DNA of 64,000 nucleotides from Candidatus Regiella endosymbiont of Tuberolachnus salignus (GTDB lineage Bacteria; Pseudomonadota; Gammaproteobacteria; Enterobacterales; Enterobacteriaceae): NCBI RefSeq assembly GCF_964020115.1, contig NZ_OZ026542.1, positions 1,178,001 to 1,242,000 of the forward strand, read 5' to 3'. Shown piece by piece: positions 22,463 to 30,925 of this stretch (position 1 is its first letter; each line of letters starts with the position of its first letter). The notes under the pieces were generated by a model. It saw only the letters and a program-made list of their open reading frames with translations, ran no database searches and was not told where the DNA came from. The position numbers and the translations under genes were made by a program.

Positions 22463-24634
22463 ATGACCCCCCCGGCAGTCGAACTTTTGCAGCCCACCGC
22501 TTATCTCGGTCATGCGCCTTTTTGTTGGCGATGGAACGCGCCGAGAAAAAGTGTCAATCACTATCGGATGGAGGAACTCCCGCCAGAGCCTCTCACGCCG
22601 TTACAGCGGCTGATAGCTGAGGACGCACAGCGGCGACGGCGGCAGAAGCCGGCGTTAACCGAAGAGCAACAGATCAGACAACAGACGCTGCAAGACGTGA
22701 TAGAAAAGGCCGAAGAGCGGCATTTGGTTCAAGAAAAGGCGCGGTGGCAAGCGAGACAGAACCAGCGCAGGCGGGTCAGCGAGCCGGCGTGGGCGGTGGA
22801 AGAAGTTTTAAAACAACAGCCAAAATTTATTCGCCAGCCGTTACAAAAGCGTCTTGATTATCTGCGCCGGGAAGCGGGCGATAAGCGTGCCGAGGCTTTT
22901 TTATTAAAGGGGGTCAAACCCGCTTTGCAGCGACTGGCAGCGCTGCGTGATAAGCAGCAGACGCCAGATTATCAGCAGGTCGCCGGTTGGGCGCGACTGG
23001 AGGGGTTGTTATGGCTGCCAGCGTTGTCGCGCAAGGAGGTGAAACGGCTCGCCACCTTGGTCGCTGGGCATATCGAGACTGTTTTTTGTTCTTTTGCTGA
23101 CAGGTTACCAGCAGATAATACTGATCCGAATGAGATATTGCGGATTTATCAGCAGGTGGCCAATAAAGCCAAATGCTTTGCGATTACCCCGCCCTATTGG
23201 CACAGTTTAAATCAGACGATACAGCATCGGGGCAAGGTGCCTTATCATTTGATCCCCGGCGCCTTAGCCCGGCTCTGTTGTGCTGAGTGGTGGACGCGCC
23301 AATTGTGGCGTTTGCGTTGTGAATGGCGTGAGGAGCAACACCGGGCGAGTTGTTTGGTGCATAAACAGGCGTCGGCTTATGTCAGCCAGGATGCGTTGAC
23401 CCGTAAGCGTGAGCAAGATCGCTGTGCCTTGGACTTTATCCGCTCGCATGAATTGGTGAATGAAGCCGGGGTGACACTGGACATGGAGCAGGTGGTAAAG
23501 CGCAGTACCAGCAATCCCCACTTGCGTCGACTGGAAATGATGACGACCGCCAAAGGGCTGGAAAATTTGGCCGAACAGCGCGGGGATTATGCGATGTTTT
23601 ATACCGTTACCTGTCCGTCGCGTTATCACGCCACCTTGTCTTGCGGCAAACCCAATCCTAAATGGGCGCTCCAGACGGTGCGTGAGAGCAGTGATTATTT
23701 GGTCGATCTGTTTGCGGGCGTGCGTAAAAAAATGAACAAGCTGGGGCTGCGTTGGTATGGCGTGCGGGTTGCTGAACCGCATCATGATGGCACCGTGCAT
23801 TGGCATTTGCTGTGTTTTATGGCGAGAAAAGATCGGGTTGCTATTACCGCGGTGTTACGTGAATTTGCTATCCGACGTGATCGCGAGGAGCTCGGCAAAA
23901 ATATCAAACCGCGTTTTGATGTCAAGCCGGTACTGAAAAGCAAGGGCACGCCGACCGGTTATTTGACCAAATATGTGAGTAAGAATCTGGATGGCAGTGT
24001 GCTGAAAAGCGCCGCCGATCCGGCTACGGGGGAACCCTTATTGAGTCATGAGACCGGTAAGCCGCTTCATGAAGCGGTTGAACATGTCGTGGCGTGGGCG
24101 AGTTTGCACCGGGTACGGCAATTTCAGTTTTTTGGTATTCCGTCACGCCAAACTTACCGTGAATTACGTTTACTGGCCGGGCAGTTGCAGCGCAAATCAA
24201 AAACGAAGAAAAGGGGGCAACAGCTGGCAGATAAGGCGATGGATGAGGTGCTGGCTGCCGCCGATGCCGGGTGTATGGCCACCTATATACTCAAGCAAGG
24301 CGGGGTGTTGGTGCCGCGTAAAGACCATACTGTGCGCACTGCTTATGTGGCGTCGGATACCCTGAATGCTTACGGGGAGAAGGGCATGAAGATTTACGGT
24401 GTGTGGTCGCCCCGGCTGGGCATTGAGTCGCGGATTGGTACCCATGACGAGCGCTGGCAACGGGTACGTAAGGTGAAAAATGATAAGCAGCCTAATGAGG
24501 TGGTCGTTGCTGTTGACCTGCCGGACGGATTTTCCGTCCCTTGGACTCGGACTCGTGGCAATAACTGTCCCCTTGAACGAAAAGTGATCATACGGCAGAA
24601 GGTGAAAAAAGTAGCGGTGCCGATGCGGGTTTGA
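22463..24634 (+). CDS. A: P2 GpA-type rolling-circle replication endonuclease
   Basis: 723 residues (P2 A is 761). It nicks the phage origin and starts rolling-circle replication. The HUH motif is at 440-448 (HHDGTVHWH), and the two catalytic tyrosines are Tyr500 and Tyr504 (YLTKYVSKN). The conserved WNAPR near the N terminus and the EPHHDGT context match P2 GpA. The N-terminal ~200 residues are helical and basic and differ from P2. In P2 the origin is inside A; I did not locate it here. GC is higher than in the flanking cargo. Confidence 0.93.
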   Translation: MTPPAVELLQPTAYLGHAPFCWRWNAPRKSVNHYRMEELPPEPLTPLQRLIAEDAQRRRRQKPALTEEQQIRQQTLQDVIEKAEERHLVQEKARWQARQNQRRRVSEPAWAVEEVLKQQPKFIRQPLQKRLDYLRREAGDKRAEAFLLKGVKPALQRLAALRDKQQTPDYQQVAGWARLEGLLWLPALSRKEVKRLATLVAGHIETVFCSFADRLPADNTDPNEILRIYQQVANKAKCFAITPPYWHSLNQTIQHRGKVPYHLIPGALARLCCAEWWTRQLWRLRCEWREEQHRASCLVHKQASAYVSQDALTRKREQDRCALDFIRSHELVNEAGVTLDMEQVVKRSTSNPHLRRLEMMTTAKGLENLAEQRGDYAMFYTVTCPSRYHATLSCGKPNPKWALQTVRESSDYLVDLFAGVRKKMNKLGLRWYGVRVAEPHHDGTVHWHLLCFMARKDRVAITAVLREFAIRRDREELGKNIKPRFDVKPVLKSKGTPTGYLTKYVSKNLDGSVLKSAADPATGEPLLSHETGKPLHEAVEHVVAWASLHRVRQFQFFGIPSRQTYRELRLLAGQLQRKSKTKKRGQQLADKAMDEVLAAADAGCMATYILKQGGVLVPRKDHTVRTAYVASDTLNAYGEKGMKIYGVWSPRLGIESRIGTHDERWQRVRKVKNDKQPNEVVVAVDLPDGFSVPWTRTRGNNCPLERKVIIRQKVKKVAVPMRV

Positions 24635-24648
24635 GGGGGATTGAGTAG

Positions 24649-24783
24649 GTGACGTCCCTCAACAAAAAAATCACGCTATCTGATAAGTATATTGACAAGA
24701 TAGATGATAGCTGGCTACTGAGTAAGAGATGTGAAAACAATTTTAAAGCAGTTGCCTATAAGCTATTTAATAGTTATGATTAG
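24649..24783 (+). CDS. Small protein of unknown function after gpA
   Basis: 44 codons from GTG (MTSLNKKITLSDKYIDKIDD, ending KLFNSYD), with GGGGGA eight bases upstream. It lies 14 bases after A and 27 bases before the TumE-like gene, in the same direction. Charged and soluble. It could be a genuine moron protein or a remnant; nothing is recognised. Confidence 0.35.
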   Translation: MTSLNKKITLSDKYIDKIDDSWLLSKRCENNFKAVAYKLFNSYD

Positions 24784-24810
24784 GTCATAACTTAATAAAG
24801 GTGGCTCAGG

Positions 24811-25176
24811 ATGGATATCGATAACGGATTGGATTATCTCTTAAGCCTTCATGGTACAAGGGTTAATCGTGATGATGGCTATTGGTGGAAAATTGAAGCG
24901 TGGATGGTTAAGAAAACACCATTTATTCCACACGGGATCCGTTATAGCTTGACACTACACGATAAATACAACACACGTGTCTTCGGTATAGATAACGCCC
25001 ATGCGATTAAATTACCGAAAAAAGGAAAATATGTGGGGCGTGTTGTTTATGACCATCAACATAGAACTCCTTCGGATAAAGGATACCCCTATACATTTTG
25101 TTCTGAATTTCAATTGATTGAAGATTTTTTCACCAAAATTGACGAAATAATAAACACAAGAGAAACTCGAGGTTAA
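24811..25176 (+). CDS. TumE-like toxin (DUF6516 family)
   Basis: 121 residues. The central RYSLTLHDKYNTRVFGIDNAH and the later VVYDHQHRT / LIEDFFTKID are the pattern of the DUF6516/TumE toxins, whose partner is an HTH antitoxin encoded just downstream. The two genes are three bases apart, typical of a toxin-antitoxin pair. It sits between gpA and cos, the place where P2 carries tin and old, so it is probably a lysogenic cargo that protects the prophage or its host. RNase or growth-arrest activity is not shown by sequence. Confidence 0.65.
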   Translation: MDIDNGLDYLLSLHGTRVNRDDGYWWKIEAWMVKKTPFIPHGIRYSLTLHDKYNTRVFGIDNAHAIKLPKKGKYVGRVVYDHQHRTPSDKGYPYTFCSEFQLIEDFFTKIDEIINTRETRG

Positions 25177-25178
25177 AC

Positions 25179-25556
25179 ATGAAAGCATTGATTGGTGTTA
25201 TGCCAGAAGAAATCATCCGTAAGCGGGTATTATCAATTGCAAAAGGCGAATACCAACCACAAGAATGTGAGCCTAAAGTATGGTTTACTTCTATGATCGC
25301 GTTGGCTCAGGTTTTGAGTAACGAAAATATTGCATTGCTCAGACTCATGGATAAACAAAAACCAGAAACGATCAGCGAACTCGCCGCACTGTCAGGACGC
25401 CACATTAGTAATTTATCAACTACCTTAAAAACACTAAATAGCCATGGTTTTGTTGACTTTGAGAAAACAGGGCGCTCAGTAAAGCCTAAAGCATTGTTTA
25501 CTGATTTTGAAATCATTGTTGATCAGCAAATGAATGCTCGTTTTTTTGCTGCGTAA
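25179..25556 (+). CDS. TumA-like HTH antitoxin
   Basis: 125 residues. The C-terminal half is a winged helix-turn-helix of MarR/ArsR type (KPETISELAALSGRHISNLS, then LKTLNSHGFVDFEKTGRSVKP). Immediately follows the DUF6516 gene. It should bind the toxin and repress the pair. Length and gene order match known TumE-TumA pairs. Confidence 0.65.
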   Translation: MKALIGVMPEEIIRKRVLSIAKGEYQPQECEPKVWFTSMIALAQVLSNENIALLRLMDKQKPETISELAALSGRHISNLSTTLKTLNSHGFVDFEKTGRSVKPKALFTDFEIIVDQQMNARFFAA

Positions 25557-25910
25557 ATGGAAACTCTAAAAAACTGTAGTAGCTCAAATTTAACCTGACA
25601 GACACCAGTTAAATCATCGAATTTGTCGAGCAGTCCGACTGTCCGATGGTTCAAATAAATGTTAGCACTGTATTGACGTCGCACCCACTTAATCTGCTGC
25701 GAAAAATTTTTGTCCAATACCGTGTCATCGAACACAATATAGCCGTCTGGAGATGGCACCATATCACCCCTTACTTGCGCCCACACAGCGCTTCCCGTTA
25801 CCTGGTCTTTTCACAAATAGCGTTAATCACATCGTGACTCATGTCTTGTATATGATCAACAAAATTCGTCAACGTATAATTATTCTGATTTATCTGATGC
25901 ATTTTTGTGG
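25557..25910 (-). pseudogene. Remnant of an IS4/IS701-type transposase
   Basis: On the minus strand the frame ending near 25523 contains DGYIVFDDTVLDKNFSQQI and WVRRQYSAN, a catalytic-core signature of this transposase type. Matching sequence further upstream (TNFVDHIQDMSHDVINAI) is in a shifted frame. The rest is gone. It is a decayed insertion in the A-cos cargo region. Confidence 0.65.
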
Positions 25911-26146
25911 GGAGGGAGTTTCGCCAAACATAATGTTTTTTGCCTTCCGCTGATAATCTTAAAATAATCAATAAATTCCTTGATCAAATCTACTGTGTTA
26001 TCAGTATATTAAATTCTACCCTTTATCTATTAACTTTTGTTTGTATAACTCTTATTTTATATACATTAAAGGTATTGTTTATGCTTAGTTAATATTTATT
26101 AACATATAATATATTACAAATTAAATAATGAATTATATGGTGTAAT
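25911..26146. other. AT-rich upstream region of the 150-aa gene
   Basis: 236 bases, strongly AT-rich, with TATAAT-like sequence near 26106-26111 (ACATATAATATATT), about 40 bases before the ATG at 26147. A promoter is plausible. No other feature is recognised. Confidence 0.4.
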
Positions 26147-26599
26147 ATGGTAGCCGCAGAAGTAATATCGCTAAAGGGTTATGACATTGGTATGAATCCT
26201 GTATGCGAAAAGCCTACAGGATTTGTAAAACATATCAAAAGCGTAGGGAATGTATGCTGCGCTTTAACTAAAGCAGTGGTTAGCGTGGGTAAATGTGGAT
26301 TAGGGCTTGGATTAAGTCTTACATTTGAGGCTACTCTTGTAGCAGTGAAATTGGTGAAGGGAGGAATTACATTAGCACTTGGCTTACCTACAGTCCCGTT
26401 TACTTTGGTGGGAGCTGTTACATATCTTAATTTAGACAATGATCGTCATAGATCTGTTGATTTTTTAGTGGTTCCCTGTGCTGTTGTAGTAGGGTTTCAA
26501 GCAGCATCAGTTGTTGCAGATTTTGTAACATTGGGTCCATTGCGAGACAAGGTTACTCCCGTTGTTAGGAGAGCTTGTAATTATCTGATTTTTGGCTAA
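26147..26599 (+). CDS. Hydrophobic Gly/Val-rich protein of unknown function
   Basis: 150 residues. The middle is hydrophobic with small residues (KCGLGLGLSLTFEATLVAVK, GGITLALGLPTVPFTLVGAV) and there is a second hydrophobic part (VDFLVVPCAVVVGFQAASVV). Charged ends and no signal peptide. It could be a membrane-inserting protein, for example a superinfection-exclusion or toxin-type moron, or a secreted effector, but I do not recognise it. It has its own AT-rich promoter region in the A-cos cargo segment, separate from phage operons. Confidence 0.55.
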   Translation: MVAAEVISLKGYDIGMNPVCEKPTGFVKHIKSVGNVCCALTKAVVSVGKCGLGLGLSLTFEATLVAVKLVKGGITLALGLPTVPFTLVGAVTYLNLDNDRHRSVDFLVVPCAVVVGFQAASVVADFVTLGPLRDKVTPVVRRACNYLIFG

Positions 26600-26991
26600 T
26601 CTCGTTATGAAATTATTTTTGCTCAATCAGTTAATTAATTTTTAGGTTTTTATATTGTCACTTTAATTGAAGAGTAATTAAGTGACGTTTTTTAACGAGT
26701 CAATAGCAAGATCGACGGCGCGGGAATTAATAAATTCAACGTTGTAACGACTCTCCGGAAGATGATTCAGAGGGTAACTGATGTATTTTTGTGGAGAGGC
26801 TGCCAGGAGCGGATAAAAAACCTCATTCAGAACCTCAAGCGTGCGCTCCCCGCCACGCCCCCGCGCTTTGGCTAATGTATGCATATTGTTGCACCCTTTT
26901 ATCGGGGTTAAAATCGTTGATAGCCGCGGTTTTAACGGCAATGGTTGCCGCAAAAATGCTTGCAGATTGATGCAGTCTAGTCATGCACCCT
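26600..26991. other. cos-containing region between cargo and the portal gene
   Basis: 392 bases. Near 26655-26692 GTCACTTTAATTGAAG…TAATTAAGTGAC forms an inverted repeat that may end transcription of the cargo gene. The cos-like sequence is at 26841-26859. A leftward frame, 26678-26884 (MHTLAKARGRGGERTLEVLN…), spans the cos sequence and is probably fortuitous. Confidence 0.5.
26841..26859 (-). other. Predicted cos (DNA packaging) site
   Basis: GTGCGCTCCCCGCCACGCC matches at 16 of 19 positions the complement of the P2 cohesive end as I recall it (GGCGAGGCGGGGAAAGCAC). It lies about 130 bases beyond the Q stop, where P2 has cos, between the replication/cargo side and the Q-P operon. Terminase (P, M) would cut here. 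Confidence 0.7.
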
Positions 26992-28050
26992 TTACATTGA
27001 GGCATTTTCCACTAATTCATACGGCTTAAAGCGGATCACCTCTTCACCCAGCCAGGCATTGATTTCACTCAGCCGCTCTTGCAGGGGTGCTAATTCATTG
27101 ATGGCAAACACCCGTGCTGCTTTTTCGATATCACCAAAGCCGCCGGTATTGTGCGGTAAAATGCCCATCAGTTGAGGCGGTACCCGCTGTGCCGCGAGTT
27201 GATCATCGCGCGTCACATTTTTAATGTTAATAAATTCATCTTTGGCCGCCACTTCTGCCAAGGGAATCAACTGTAACCCGTCTTTTTTCCCACCCGGCGC
27301 ATACATAAACAAATTACGAAAATTCCCGGGTCCTTTGGCGTCTTTCATCGCTTGCCGCAAGCGATCAATGTCTTCTTGTTGATGCGCCGCATCGTTCATG
27401 TACAAAATAAAGCCGGCATGACTGCCATTAAGATAATATTTGCGCCGAAACAGCGTCGCCGCCTCATTCAGCCAGCTGGAATTGAGTGCCGCCAAATAAT
27501 CGGGCACGCCGTAGATTTCCTGATTAATATCAGGGTCGAGCAGATGAAACACGCTATGTGCGGTAAAGCGATGCGGATCTGCCCAGGATTGCACATACCA
27601 ATGGGTACCGGGCTCCACGCCACAACGGGTATATTTGGCGGGACTGGGCGCCAGTTTGAGCACCCCACCCAAGCGGTTGGTACGCACCTCTAAAAAGGCA
27701 TTAGCAAACACCAGAAAATCCAGCGCATAGCGGCTAAAATCCTGTTTGGATAAATAGCGATGCGGTTGAAACAGGCTGACTAACAGATTGCGTTTCATGT
27801 AAATCGGTGAGCTGTGATGCACCGCGGCGCGAAAAGATTTCGCCAGCCCCTGAAATGACACCGGCGGCTCATACCACTGTTCAACTACGGCACATTCCAG
27901 ATAATCCAACATATCGCGTTGATCGAGCATCGGGATCGGATCGCCAAAGGTAAAGGCTTCTACCCGCGGCGGCGTCGTTTGCTTCATGGGCTGGGTGGCG
28001 ATAGGGTGTCTCTTTTTTCTATTGAAGGGGTGACATGAAACAGGACGCAT
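26992..28050 (-). CDS. Q: Portal protein GpQ
   Basis: 352 residues, P2 Q family. It contains VEAFTFGDPIPMLDQRDMLD, WYEPPVSF, FRAAVHHSSPIYMKRN and PPQLMGILPHNTGGFGD. It forms the dodecameric portal through which DNA enters and leaves the head. Translation starts at the last base of the P stop (TAATG). The first ~20 residues are basic and poorly conserved, so the start could be the internal Met22. Confidence 0.95.
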   Translation of the reverse strand: MRPVSCHPFNRKKRHPIATQPMKQTTPPRVEAFTFGDPIPMLDQRDMLDYLECAVVEQWYEPPVSFQGLAKSFRAAVHHSSPIYMKRNLLVSLFQPHRYLSKQDFSRYALDFLVFANAFLEVRTNRLGGVLKLAPSPAKYTRCGVEPGTHWYVQSWADPHRFTAHSVFHLLDPDINQEIYGVPDYLAALNSSWLNEAATLFRRKYYLNGSHAGFILYMNDAAHQQEDIDRLRQAMKDAKGPGNFRNLFMYAPGGKKDGLQLIPLAEVAAKDEFINIKNVTRDDQLAAQRVPPQLMGILPHNTGGFGDIEKAARVFAINELAPLQERLSEINAWLGEEVIRFKPYELVENASM

Positions 28051-29816
28051 TAAAATATCTCCATAAAACTGCGGTTATTGGCGGTGATCCCCGCCAGTGG
28101 CTCATTAAACAGCGCGTGCATAATCGCCCAGGCGACATCGCCATGACTGGTGCCCTCAGCACGGTTAGTCACATAGGTGGCACGTTGACTGCGGGGCGTC
28201 AGCGTTTTGCGGATCGACATAAAGGCTTTAGCGATAGCAATTTGGCTCGCATCAAATTCCAACCGACCTGAGGTAATCACATCCTTGGCCTTATAAATCA
28301 GATCGGTTTTCATCTCGACGGTATAATGGATCGCTTGCACCGCGGGAAAAAATTGCCTTACCAGCTGGGTCACGGATCGCCCCAGGCCAGTATCATCAAT
28401 GCCGATATAGCTGACCTGATAGCGCTCCGTCAGCGTTTGGATCTGCCGCGCCTGCTGAGCAAAATCCATACCGTGCCATTGAAAGCGCTCTAATACACGA
28501 AATTTACCGCCGGCCACCGTTGGCGGGGCGATCACCGCACAGCCCGAGGCATCGCCGGTACTGGCCGGATCGTAACCGATCCACACCGATTGATGCCCAT
28601 AAGGCCGCCTGGCCAGTAATTTCACATCCGGCCACTGCTCCCCACTGTCGACCATACAACGCTGCATTTCTTTCATCGGAAACACCGATTGCGCATCATC
28701 AATAAACTGACAGAGAAACAGATTGGCAAAATCGTCCTCACTGTTCTCACGCCGCAACTGAGTGATATCAAAGCGATCACACCCGCCGGCCAGCGCATCC
28801 TCCAGCGTGACAATCTGCTTGTACTGCCCGTCAGCACAGAGTGCTCCCGCGGCCAAATGCGGATAACTGACATCCACTTCAAGGCGTTGCTGTTTCGCGC
28901 GGCCGTGATGAAACAGCGTGCCCCGCCAAAATGGGTAGGCTTCATGATTGACGCTGGACGGGGTAGAAAAATAGGTTTGCCGGTACTGTTTTTGTGACGC
29001 CATGCCCGAGGCGGCGCGGCGGAGCTTTTGAAAGCCGGGGATCCAAAAATATTCATCCACATACAGATTACCGGAACGCCCCTGCGCGGTATTGGTATTG
29101 GTGCCTAAAAAATGCAGTTCAGCCCCATTGGGCAAGCTGATCGGATCCCCGCGCAGCTCGACACCCACGGTGGCGGCAAAATCAACAATATAATGTTTAA
29201 ATTGATGTGCTTGCGCCTTCGAGGCAGAAATAAACATCTGATTACGCCCGGTGCGCAGCGCATCGAGCAGGGCTTCGCGGGCAAAATAAAAGGTGGCACC
29301 GATTTGCCGTGATTTCAGCAGATTACGAATGCGAAAGCGATCATCTAACCCGGCCTGATACCAACGGCGCTGATAGGCAAACAGTGAGGCCTGAAATACG
29401 CTTTCTAGCTGGCTGATCTGCTCGTCTGAAAACCCGTTTTTTACCGGCGGTGGGCGCTTTCTTCGGTTGAGATGAGAACGGTTGGGATTAAGATCCGCTT
29501 CATTACCGCTCTGATGGTATTTGCCGATCCGCGCCTGCCGTTCGGCCTGTCGCCCCAAGGCATCCAACTCTTTAAAATCACGGCCACTCTTGGCTTCAAG
29601 CGCCACCAATTGACAATAGCGCGCCGCGGTGGTCAGCTGCATTTTCTCCAACGCACCATACTGATCCCACTTATCACGACGCTTCCAACTGTGTAATGTG
29701 GCAGACTTGATCCCCAACCGTTGGGCGATCCCCGCCACGCTGTGTCCCTGCCAATACCAATACATCGCTTGCCTGCGCGGATCGAGCGGATCGGGGAGGA
29801 GGGTAAGATTGTCCAT
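28050..29816 (-). CDS. P: Large terminase subunit GpP
   Basis: 588 residues from the ATG at 29816 (P2 P is 590). The frame is open upstream to 29906, but those 30 codons come from palindromic repeat copy 5 and are not part of the family. An N-terminal helix-turn-helix (SVAGIAQRLGIKSATLHSW) precedes the ATPase (LLKSRQIGAT as Walker A-like, NLYVDEYFW as Walker B) and a nuclease domain (GYDPASTGDASG, GIDDTGLG). With M it cuts cos and pumps DNA into heads. Confidence 0.95.
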   Translation of the reverse strand: MDNLTLLPDPLDPRRQAMYWYWQGHSVAGIAQRLGIKSATLHSWKRRDKWDQYGALEKMQLTTAARYCQLVALEAKSGRDFKELDALGRQAERQARIGKYHQSGNEADLNPNRSHLNRRKRPPPVKNGFSDEQISQLESVFQASLFAYQRRWYQAGLDDRFRIRNLLKSRQIGATFYFAREALLDALRTGRNQMFISASKAQAHQFKHYIVDFAATVGVELRGDPISLPNGAELHFLGTNTNTAQGRSGNLYVDEYFWIPGFQKLRRAASGMASQKQYRQTYFSTPSSVNHEAYPFWRGTLFHHGRAKQQRLEVDVSYPHLAAGALCADGQYKQIVTLEDALAGGCDRFDITQLRRENSEDDFANLFLCQFIDDAQSVFPMKEMQRCMVDSGEQWPDVKLLARRPYGHQSVWIGYDPASTGDASGCAVIAPPTVAGGKFRVLERFQWHGMDFAQQARQIQTLTERYQVSYIGIDDTGLGRSVTQLVRQFFPAVQAIHYTVEMKTDLIYKAKDVITSGRLEFDASQIAIAKAFMSIRKTLTPRSQRATYVTNRAEGTSHGDVAWAIMHALFNEPLAGITANNRSFMEIF

Positions 29817-29830
29817 GCAAAAATAGCCTG

Positions 29831-29957
29831 TATACCCTTCGCCCTTGAAGCCGCCGCGTTGTTGGCTGCGAGCGTTCGCCCGAATCACGTAGTAGTCTAC
29901 GCTCATCGAGTCTCACGCCCTGGCCGCCTAGCGGCAACTTCAAAGACTGTGGGTATT
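29831..29957. repeat. TATACCC palindromic repeat, copy 5
   Basis: Starts TATACCCTTCGCCCTTGAAG and ends CAACTTCAAAGACTGTGGGTAT. Same subtype as copy 1 (GCCGCCGCGTTGTTGGCTGC, GGCCTGGCCG-like core). It lies between the divergent P and O genes, 15 bases upstream of the P start, where the P2 late promoters are expected, so it may have separated P from its Ogr-controlled promoter. Confidence 0.85.
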
Positions 29958-30017
29958 AAGAGAGTGTTAATCCGCTAAGGCTACCGTGCAAACGCCCCGC
30001 CCTCTCTCGCCACACCC

Positions 30018-30035
30018 TGTGTGAGCACTAAGACA
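30018..30035. promoter_or_regulatory. Ogr-type activator box of the O operon
   Basis: TGT-GTGAGCACTAAG-ACA fits the TGT-N12-ACA dyad bound by Ogr/Delta about 55 bases before P2 late starts. It lies 74 bases before the O start codon. Similar boxes precede V and FI. Confidence 0.65.
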
Positions 30036-30108
30036 ACCGCTACCGATTGTTTGCCAGCGGCCGGGTTGCCATGCTAGATCGCATTATTGTTAACCGGAGC
30101 CAACAAAA

Positions 30109-30924
30109 ATGGCCACATCCCGCTTTTTCCGCGCCGCCGTCGAGGGCGCTACCAGTGACGGTCGCCGCATTTTACGGCAACACATTATCGACATGGCCGA
30201 AAGCTACAACCCGTCTTACCGCGGCGCCCGCGCCAATCTGGAACACATTAACAGCTTGTTACCGGATAGTCCTTTTCGCGCCTATGGCGACATCGTAGCA
30301 ACAAAATATGAAGAAATTAGTGAGGGGCGGCTGAAAGGAAAAATGGCGCTATTGGTGCAGATCGACGCTACCGAGGAACTGGTTAAGCTGCGGGAAACCC
30401 GGCAAAAGGTGTACGCCAGCATTGAATACGTACCCGAGTTTGCTGACACCGGTAAAGCCTACCTCACCGGTATCGCTTTTACCGATAACCCGGCCTCCTT
30501 GGGCGCAGAAATGCTCACCTTTTGTGCTAACAGTCCCTCCCACCCGTTAGCCTCCCGCAAAAGCCAACCCGAGGCCGTTTTTACTGCTGCGGAAGAAATC
30601 AGCTTAACCTTTGAAGACGCCGCCAAACCGGCGCTGTTTAACACCGTCAAGGCGCTGTTTGGCAAAAAAAACCGCAGCGATGACGCCCGTTTCACCGATA
30701 TCCATCAGACCATTACCCTGATAGCAGAGCAGCAGCAACAGCTCACTGAAAAATGGGCTGACGTGACCGCGCTAAAAAGCACAATCACGGCATTACAAAC
30801 GCAGCAGGGGACAACTCAGCAAAGCTTAACGGCACTCAACCAGCAATTACTTAACGCGGATCGCAGTGCCCCCCTTCGCCCCCTCACCACCGGTGCCGAT
30901 ACCCCTCACTTGACGGATTGCTAA
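30109..30924 (+). CDS. O: Capsid scaffolding protein/protease GpO
   Basis: 271 residues (P2 O is 284). A serine protease of the P2 O type with Asp17, His46 and Ser104 at the spacing of the P2 triad (19, 48, 107). The C-terminal half is helical, Gln-rich scaffold (IAEQQQQLTEKWADVTALKS). It guides head assembly and trims N, O and L. First gene of the rightward O-N-M-L-X-lysis-R-S operon. Confidence 0.93.
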   Translation: MATSRFFRAAVEGATSDGRRILRQHIIDMAESYNPSYRGARANLEHINSLLPDSPFRAYGDIVATKYEEISEGRLKGKMALLVQIDATEELVKLRETRQKVYASIEYVPEFADTGKAYLTGIAFTDNPASLGAEMLTFCANSPSHPLASRKSQPEAVFTAAEEISLTFEDAAKPALFNTVKALFGKKNRSDDARFTDIHQTITLIAEQQQQLTEKWADVTALKSTITALQTQQGTTQQSLTALNQQLLNADRSAPLRPLTTGADTPHLTDC

Positions 30925-30925
30925 C

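Noticed and set aside
22369-22620. 83-codon frame overlapping the gpA start
   Set aside because: Out of frame with gpA and mostly inside it; the gpA protein begins with the expected WNAPR region.
23264-23806. 180-codon frame opposite gpA
   Set aside because: Antisense to the conserved HUH region of gpA, His-rich only because of that codon pattern.
26678-26953. 91-codon leftward frame near the portal gene
   Set aside because: It spans the predicted cos site (RGRGGERT is coded by it) and has no recognisable family; kept only as a note.
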